Of a stretch of DNA of 35,760 bases, positions 31,578 through 35,760 are shown one piece after another. The notes below the pieces were generated by a model, which was not told where the DNA came from, did no database searches, and was given only the letters and a program-made list of their open reading frames with translations. The stretch is from Pseudomonadota bacterium (GTDB taxonomy: Bacteria; Pseudomonadota; Gammaproteobacteria; Burkholderiales; Sulfuriferulaceae), in NCBI GenBank assembly GCA_021782795.1, contig JAJXUP010000006.1:1-35760 (forward strand), written 5' to 3'. How positions within the stretch are numbered: the first letter of the stretch is position 1; each line of letters opens with the position of its first letter. The translations under genes were made by a program, and so were the position numbers.

Positions 31578-33833
31578 TCAGACGAGAGCGTTTTCTTCCT
31601 CGAACTGCAGCGCGACCTGCTCGTTTTCGTCGATGTCGAGCGTGACCTTTCCGCCATTGGCCAGCCGTCCAAACAGCAGTTCGTCAGCCAGTGCGCGCCG
31701 CAGCGTATTCTGGATCAGCCGGGCCATAGGACGGGCACCCATCTTCGGATCGAATCCGTTCTTGCCCAGCCAGTTCTTGAGCGCGTCGGTGAAATGCGCG
31801 TCGACTTTCTTTTCGTGCAACTGGTCTTCGAGCTGCATGAGGAATTTGTCGACCACCAGGCGGATGGTGTCCGGCGACAGCGGAGCGAACGAGACCGTGG
31901 CATCGAGCCGGTTGCGAAATTCGGGTGAGAACATGCGCTGGATGTCACGCATTTCATCGCCAGCTTCCGCCGTACTGGTAAAGCCGATGCTGGCCTTGCC
32001 CAGCGTTTCCGCCCCGGCATTGGTCGTCATGATGAGGATGATGTTGCGGAAATCGGCACGTCGGCCATTGTTGTCGGTCAGTGTGCCGTGATCCATGACC
32101 TGCAGCAGCACGTTGAAAATGTCGGGATGCGCTTTCTCGATCTCATCGAGCAACAGCACCGCGTACGGGTTCTTGGTGATGGCCTCGGTCAGCAGGCCAC
32201 CCTGTTCGAATCCGACATAACCCGGAGGTGCGCCGATCAGGCGTGACACGGCGTGGCGTTCCATGTATTCCGACATGTCGAAGCGGATCAGTTCGATGCC
32301 CAGCGTGTAGGCCAACTGACGCGCAACCTCGGTTTTGCCAACCCCGGTCGGGCCGGAGAACAGGAAGGCACCGATCGGTTTCTGCGGGTTGCCCAGACCG
32401 CTGCGCGCCATCTTGATGGCAGCCGACAGCGCGGTGATGGCCGCATCCTGGCCGAACACCACGGCCTTGAGATCGCGTTCCAGGTTGCGCAGCTGCAGAT
32501 GGTCGTCAGTGGAGACCGTTTTGGACGGAATGCGGGCGATTTTGGCGACCACATCCTCGATTTCCTTGCGCGTAATGACCTTCTTCTGTTTCGAACGCGG
32601 CAAAATGCGTTGGGCTGCCCCGGCTTCGTCGATGACGTCGATGGCCTTGTCCGGCAAGTGACGGTCATTGATGTAGCGTGCTGCCAGTTCTGCCGCCGTG
32701 GTCAGCGCCGATAGCGTGTAGCGGATGTTGTGGTGTGCCTCGAAGCGCGATTTGAGCCCGCGCAGGATGGCGACGGTTTCTTCCACGCTCGGCTCGTCGA
32801 CATCGATTTTCTGGAAACGGCGCGACAGTGCATGATCTTTTTCGAAAATGCCGCGGTACTCGTTGTAAGTGGTCGCGCCGATGCACTTGAGCTGTCCTGA
32901 CGACAGTGCGGGCTTGAGCAGGTTGGAGGCATCGAGCGTGCCGCCGGACGCGGCGCCCGCGCCAATCAGCGTGTGGATTTCGTCGATGAACAGAATGGCC
33001 TTGCTGTTGGCTTGCAGTTGCTTGAGCACGGCTTTGAGGCGTTGCTCGAAATCGCCGCGATATTTGGTTCCGGCCAGCAGTGCGCCCATGTCGAGCGAGT
33101 AGATGGTGCTGTCTTCGAGCACGTCCGGGACGTTGCCTTCGACGATGCGTCGCGCCAGACCTTCGGCAATGGCAGTCTTGCCGACGCCGGCCTCGCCGAC
33201 CAGCAGCGGGTTGTTCTTGCGACGCCGGCACAGGATCTGGATGACGCGCTCGAGTTCGTGTTCACGCCCGATGAGCGGGTCGATCTTGCCGACCAGCGCC
33301 CGCGAATTGAGATTTTCGGTGAAGCTCTCCAGTGCGCCTGGCATCGTGGATTCTTCGCCAGGTTCGGCAGCCGGTTCGCTGCGAGGCGGTTCGCTCTGCG
33401 GGGTTTTGGCGATGCCGTGGGACAGGTAGTTGACGACGTCAAGTCGGGTCAGTCCCTGTTGCGACAGATAGTAGACGGCGTGCGAATCCTTTTCGCCGAA
33501 CAGCGCGACCAGGACGTTGGCGCCCGTGACTTCCTTTTTACCCGAAGATTGCACGTGCAGGATGGCGCGCTGGATGACGCGCTGGAAGCCCAGTGTAGGC
33601 TGGGTGTCGACCTCTTCTGCTCCGGCCAGTGTAGGCGTGTGCTTGGCAATGAATTCCGTGAGTTGCTGACGCAGCGATTCGATGTCCACGGTGCAGGCGC
33701 GCAGCACTTCGGCCGCCGATGGGTTGTCGAGCAGCGCCTGCAGCAGGTGTTCCACCGTAATGAATTCGTGTCGCTTCTGTCGCGCATCCATGAATGCCAG
33801 ATGCAGACTGACTTCGAGTTCCTGGGCAATCAT
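31578..33833 (-). CDS. clpA: ClpA, AAA+ unfoldase of the ClpAP protease
   Basis: Hexameric unfoldase that feeds substrates to ClpP (751 aa; E. coli 758). An N-terminal ClpS-binding double-repeat domain (about 1-145) is followed by a Pro/Glu-rich linker. AAA1 has Walker [10 protein letters not shown] and Walker [12 protein letters not shown]2 has Walker [10 protein letters not shown] and Walker [11 protein letters not shown]. The ClpP-binding loop reads SIGFTST, with IGF where E. coli ClpA has IGL. The ATG directly follows the clpS stop (TGAATG) and its GGAGG lies inside the end of clpS, so translation is tightly coupled. clpP is not in the window. Confidence 0.97.
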   Translation of the reverse strand: MIAQELEVSLHLAFMDARQKRHEFITVEHLLQALLDNPSAAEVLRACTVDIESLRQQLTEFIAKHTPTLAGAEEVDTQPTLGFQRVIQRAILHVQSSGKKEVTGANVLVALFGEKDSHAVYYLSQQGLTRLDVVNYLSHGIAKTPQSEPPRSEPAAEPGEESTMPGALESFTENLNSRALVGKIDPLIGREHELERVIQILCRRRKNNPLLVGEAGVGKTAIAEGLARRIVEGNVPDVLEDSTIYSLDMGALLAGTKYRGDFEQRLKAVLKQLQANSKAILFIDEIHTLIGAGAASGGTLDASNLLKPALSSGQLKCIGATTYNEYRGIFEKDHALSRRFQKIDVDEPSVEETVAILRGLKSRFEAHHNIRYTLSALTTAAELAARYINDRHLPDKAIDVIDEAGAAQRILPRSKQKKVITRKEIEDVVAKIARIPSKTVSTDDHLQLRNLERDLKAVVFGQDAAITALSAAIKMARSGLGNPQKPIGAFLFSGPTGVGKTEVARQLAYTLGIELIRFDMSEYMERHAVSRLIGAPPGYVGFEQGGLLTEAITKNPYAVLLLDEIEKAHPDIFNVLLQVMDHGTLTDNNGRRADFRNIILIMTTNAGAETLGKASIGFTSTAEAGDEMRDIQRMFSPEFRNRLDATVSFAPLSPDTIRLVVDKFLMQLEDQLHEKKVDAHFTDALKNWLGKNGFDPKMGARPMARLIQNTLRRALADELLFGRLANGGKVTLDIDENEQVALQFEEENALV

Positions 33834-34142
33834 TCAATTTTCCTCCATTACGCATTGCAGCGGGTGCTGATGCTGCCGCGCATAACCGGTGACCTGCGCC
33901 ACTTTGGTTGCTGCGATATCCGCCGGGTAGAGCCCGCAGACCCCTCGCCCCTCATTGTGGACCCGCAGCATGATCTGGGTCGCCTGTTCCTGGGTTTTGC
34001 CGAAAAAATGTTGCAAGATGTGTACCACGAAATCCATGGGCGTGTAATCGTCATTGAGTAACACGACCTTGAACATCGGCGGGGGCGCCAGTTTGCTTCT
34101 GCCTGGCGCGAGCAGTGTGTCTTCTCGATGCCGTGTCGCCAT
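33834..34142 (-). CDS. clpS: ClpS, adaptor for the N-end rule
   Basis: Adaptor (102 aa from this start) that binds N-terminal Leu, Phe, Tyr or Trp and delivers the protein to ClpA. The N-degron pocket is in [17 protein letters not shown], and the ClpA-contact region [12 protein letters not shown] closes the protein. An in-frame ATG at 34217 would give 127 aa. I prefer 34142 because the shorter protein matches the usual length (E. coli 106), and an AAGGAAC sequence lies upstream. The stop codon is directly followed by clpA. Confidence 0.94.
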   Translation of the reverse strand: MATRHREDTLLAPGRSKLAPPPMFKVVLLNDDYTPMDFVVHILQHFFGKTQEQATQIMLRVHNEGRGVCGLYPADIAATKVAQVTGYARQHQHPLQCVMEEN

Positions 34143-34233
34143 TTCTTCCGTTGTTCCTTCCGTTGGCCGGCATGCGTTCATGGCCAGCCTCGGGGGCGGG
34201 TTGCTGCGCATTTTCATGATCCGTTACTTGTGC

Positions 34234-34261
34234 ATTTTGAACATTCGAGTGAATTTTTCAA
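34234..34261 (-). promoter_or_regulatory. Candidate clpS promoter with overlapping inverted repeat
   Basis: On the minus strand TTGAAA (34261 to 34256) and CAAAAT (34239 to 34234) are 16 bp apart. The same bases hold a nested inverted repeat, TTGAA-C-ATTC-GAGT-GAAT-TT-TTCAA (34237-34261). Transcription would start near 34227. The repeat might bind a regulator or be incidental. Confidence 0.4.
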
Positions 34262-34300
34262 GTATTCCAAAAAAAATAAATCGGCTGATTCATTTAACGC

Positions 34301-34329
34301 TTGCCAAATTGCATGGGTAGGAGTAAAAA
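34301..34329 (+). promoter_or_regulatory. Candidate cold-shock gene promoter
   Basis: TTGCCA (34301-34306) and TAAAAA (34324-34329) are 17 bp apart, with an A-rich stretch (AAAAAAAATAAA) upstream that could act as an UP element. The start of transcription near 34336 would give a leader of about 107 nt before the ATG, a long 5' UTR as is usual for cold-shock genes. Confidence 0.45.
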
Positions 34330-34442
34330 GTAGTCCGGAGTTGGGTATCAAGGTTCTAGCAAGTCTGGTGCTGCCGTTGTGTGATCTTGATTCTCAAACA
34401 AGTAATGGCCGGTATGGTCTGTTTTTTATCAAGGAAGTAACA

Positions 34443-34646
34443 ATGGCAACTGGGACTGTCAAGTGGTTCAACGATTCCAAGGGATTCGGTTTCATTACCC
34501 CGGACGATGGCAGCGAAGATCTCTTCGCGCATTTCTCCGCGATCAACATGGGTGGTTTCAAGACCCTGAAAGAAGGCCAGAAGGTCAGCTTTGAAGTTTC
34601 GCAAGGCCCGAAGGGCAAGCAGGCTTCGAACATTCAGCCGGGCTGA
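34443..34646 (+). CDS. Cold-shock domain protein (CspA family)
   Basis: 67-aa single OB-fold protein that binds single-stranded RNA/DNA and melts mRNA structure in the cold or acts as an antiterminator. RNP1 is KGFGFI (residues 13-18) and RNP2 is DLFAHF (27-32; Val replaced by Leu in the usual VFVHF pattern). The ATG at 34443 has AAGGA 7 nt upstream. The track ORF from 34128 extends back through the promoter and is rejected. Which paralogue it is (CspA, CspE or other) cannot be told. It is divergent from clpS and convergent with icd. Confidence 0.96.
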   Translation: MATGTVKWFNDSKGFGFITPDDGSEDLFAHFSAINMGGFKTLKEGQKVSFEVSQGPKGKQASNIQPG

Positions 34647-34667
34647 TCGACCGGCCCCGTCCAGTAG

Positions 34668-34687
34668 CGGCCATCCCGTGATGGCCG
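34668..34687 (+). terminator. Hairpin after the cold-shock gene
   Basis: CGGCCATC-CCGT-GATGGCCG is a perfect 8-bp stem with a tetraloop, 22 nt after the stop codon. No T-run follows. It probably shields the 3' end or acts with the stronger terminator downstream. Confidence 0.5.
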
Positions 34688-34729
34688 TTCGGTAGGGTAG
34701 TGGTTTTCCGCAGTTTTTCTGTGGGCAGG

Positions 34730-34759
34730 GGGCGCATACCTTGAGTTTGCGCCCTTTTT
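34730..34759 (+). terminator. Rho-independent terminator after the cold-shock gene
   Basis: GGGCGCA and TGCGCCC pair with an 11-nt loop and run straight into TTTTT (34755-34759). This is the clearest intrinsic terminator of the window and ends the cold-shock transcript. Confidence 0.85.
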
Positions 34760-34772
34760 GTTTGTGCAGACA

Positions 34773-34843
34773 CCCCGACGTGTGACGCCCGGGGCTGGTC
34801 GCCGGTACGGACTCGCACCGGCGGTGCATTCCCCGCAACGGGG
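34773..34843. other. Structured intergenic stretch 3' of icd
   Basis: Four inverted repeats lie in about 70 nt: CCCCG/CGGGG (34773-34777, 34790-34794) enclosing CGT-GTG-ACG; GCCGGT/ACCGGC (34801-34806, 34817-34822); GCACC-GGC-GGTGC (34815-34827), which overlaps and excludes the previous one; and CCCCG-CAA-CGGGG (34831-34843). The last begins 9 nt past the icd stop codon on the minus strand. Pieces resemble the core of a cobalamin riboswitch, but the rest of that fold is missing. It may be a bidirectional terminator region or an unknown RNA. Confidence 0.45.
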
Positions 34844-34851
34844 CGCGTGCA

Positions 34852-35760
34852 CTACATGTGTGCGATCATTTCCTCGCCAAACGCCGAGCAGCTGACCTGC
34901 GTGGCGCCGTCCATGAGGCGGGCAAAATCGTAAGTGACGCGGCGTGCGGCGATTGCGCCCTGCATGCCGGCGATGATCCGGTCGGCCGCATCGTCCCACC
35001 CCAGGTGTCGCAGCATCATTTCAGCCGAAAGGATGATGGAGCCGGGGTTGACGAGGTCCTGACCGGCGTATTTCGGGGCAGTGCCGTGAGTGGCCTCGAA
35101 CATGGCAACGCTGTCGGACAGGTTGGCGCCCGGCGCGATGCCGATGCCACCCACTTCGGCGGCAAGCGCATCGGAAATGTAGTCGCCGTTGAGGTTGAGT
35201 GTCGCGATGACGTCGTATTCATCCGGGCGCAGCAGGATCTGCTGCAGAAAGGCGTCGGCGATGACGTCCTTGATGATGATGCCATTGGGCAGGCGGCACC
35301 ATGGGCCGCCATCGATCTCCACCGCGCCGAATTCGCGTCGGGCAAGCTCGTATCCCCACTTCTTGAAGCCGCCTTCAGTGAATTTCATGATGTTGCCCTT
35401 GTGCACCAGCGTCACCGAACGGCGTTTGTGATCGATGGCATACTGGATGGCGCGACGGATCAGCCGCTCGCTGCCTTCCACCGATACTGGCTTGATGCCG
35501 ATGGCGGAACTGTCGGGAAAGCGGATCTTGCTGACTCCCATTTCCTGCTGCAGCCAGGCGACCACCCGTTTTGCTTCGGCGCTGTTGGCTTCCCATTCGA
35601 TACCGGCGTAGATGTCTTCGGTGTTTTCGCGGAAGATCACCATGTCCACTTTTTCTGGAGCCTTGACCGGACTGGGTACGCCGGTGAAATAACGCACCGG
35701 GCGCAGGCAGACGTAGAGGTCGAGCAATTGCCGCAGTGCCACGTTGGGCGACGGGATGCC
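34852..35760 (-). CDS. icd: NADP-dependent isocitrate dehydrogenase, 5' end beyond window
   Basis: Citric-acid-cycle enzyme converting isocitrate to 2-oxoglutarate and CO2. About 302 C-terminal residues are present; the start lies past 35760, so the track's Met at 35742 is internal. Motifs include [42 protein letters not shown] and [15 protein letters not shown], all as in E. coli Icd. At the window edge the substrate loop reads [11 protein letters not shown] where E. coli has GIRSLNVALRQ. The Ser that AceK phosphorylates is kept, but Arg and Leu beside it are both Pro. It converges on the cold-shock gene. Confidence 0.96.
   Translation of the reverse strand, partial: GIPSPNVALRQLLDLYVCLRPVRYFTGVPSPVKAPEKVDMVIFRENTEDIYAGIEWEANSAEAKRVVAWLQQEMGVSKIRFPDSSAIGIKPVSVEGSERLIRRAIQYAIDHKRRSVTLVHKGNIMKFTEGGFKKWGYELARREFGAVEIDGGPWCRLPNGIIIKDVIADAFLQQILLRPDEYDVIATLNLNGDYISDALAAEVGGIGIAPGANLSDSVAMFEATHGTAPKYAGQDLVNPGSIILSAEMMLRHLGWDDAADRIIAGMQGAIAARRVTYDFARLMDGATQVSCSAFGEEMIAHM

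Noticed and set aside
34773-34850. Minus strand resembles the core of a cobalamin riboswitch (GGGGAATG...GGTGCGAGTCC)
   Set aside because: It begins only a few bases after the icd stop codon, so the 5' half of the riboswitch fold is missing. The CCCGC/CTGT part does not match, and no B12-related gene follows on that strand.
1-35760. Mobile elements, CRISPR arrays, tRNA or rRNA genes
   Set aside because: No transposase, integrase, regularly spaced repeats, CCA-ended tRNA fold or rRNA segment was seen anywhere in the window. The GGTGCGAGTCC near 34810 (minus strand) looks like a T-arm but the loop and stem lengths do not fit a tRNA.

Overview
The window is a gene-dense, high-GC chromosomal segment. 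The gene set and gene order point to a betaproteobacterium: rppH, an MBL-like gene, apbC, dcd and an Orn/Lys/Arg decarboxylase in a row; a DUF3391 HD-GYP protein; a CobD/CbiB-like membrane protein; and clpA/clpS, a cold-shock gene and icd together. The order within the class cannot be fixed from the sequence alone. I see no rRNA, tRNA, CRISPR array, insertion sequence, integrase or phage gene. The region looks like ordinary core chromosome with one accessory module, for cyanophycin.

Layout. (1) 1-6.6 kb, plus strand: an M15 D,D-carboxypeptidase, a HupE/UreJ Ni/Co permease, RppH, a metallo-beta-lactamase-like protein without its metal ligands, the Fe-S carrier ApbC/Mrp, dCTP deaminase and a large PLP decarboxylase. 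(2) 6.6-11.3 kb, minus strand: an unknown protein, a small Ser/Thr-rich protein, three exported envelope proteins (glycine-zipper lipoprotein, Gly/Trp/Tyr-rich protein, CpxP/Spy-like protein) and an HD-GYP phosphodiesterase. (3) 11.4-13.6 kb: an EamA transporter divergent from a GcvA-type LysR regulator, then monothiol glutaredoxin. (4) 13.7-21.3 kb: the cyanophycin locus. cphA and a shorter second synthetase (CphA'/CphA2-like) form a minus-strand operon. Divergent from it is a plus-strand pair, an ABC exporter-type protein with N-terminal zinc ribbon and a DUF1854 protein. (5) 21.3-28 kb: a CobD/CbiB-like protein, a membrane-anchored GyrI-like protein, cytochrome b561, prfB with its programmed +1 frameshift, lysS, a SemiSWEET, an Slp-like exported protein, an ERCC4-type nuclease and a small coiled-coil protein. 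(6) 28-31.4 kb, minus strand: rmlBACD for dTDP-L-rhamnose, with overlapping junctions. (7) 31.6-35.8 kb: clpS-clpA, a cold-shock gene and the 3' part of icd, which runs off the window.

The most interesting region is the cyanophycin locus. The full-length CphA keeps both ATP-dependent active sites but has lost the second His of the N-domain HxxEH motif (it reads HALEV). The neighbouring CphA' keeps HILEH but has lost the Mur-ligase P-loop, the GDH motif and the whole C-terminal Mur lobe. The two enzymes therefore look complementary, and one testable idea is that CphA' makes or trims primers for CphA. The linked ABC/DUF1854 pair is a conserved-looking but functionally unexplained partner. Secondary points are the prfB frameshift site, a bacterial XPF/ERCC4 nuclease with HhH domain, a metal-less MBL-fold protein, a run of genes with TTG starts, and a strongly structured stretch between the cold-shock gene and icd.
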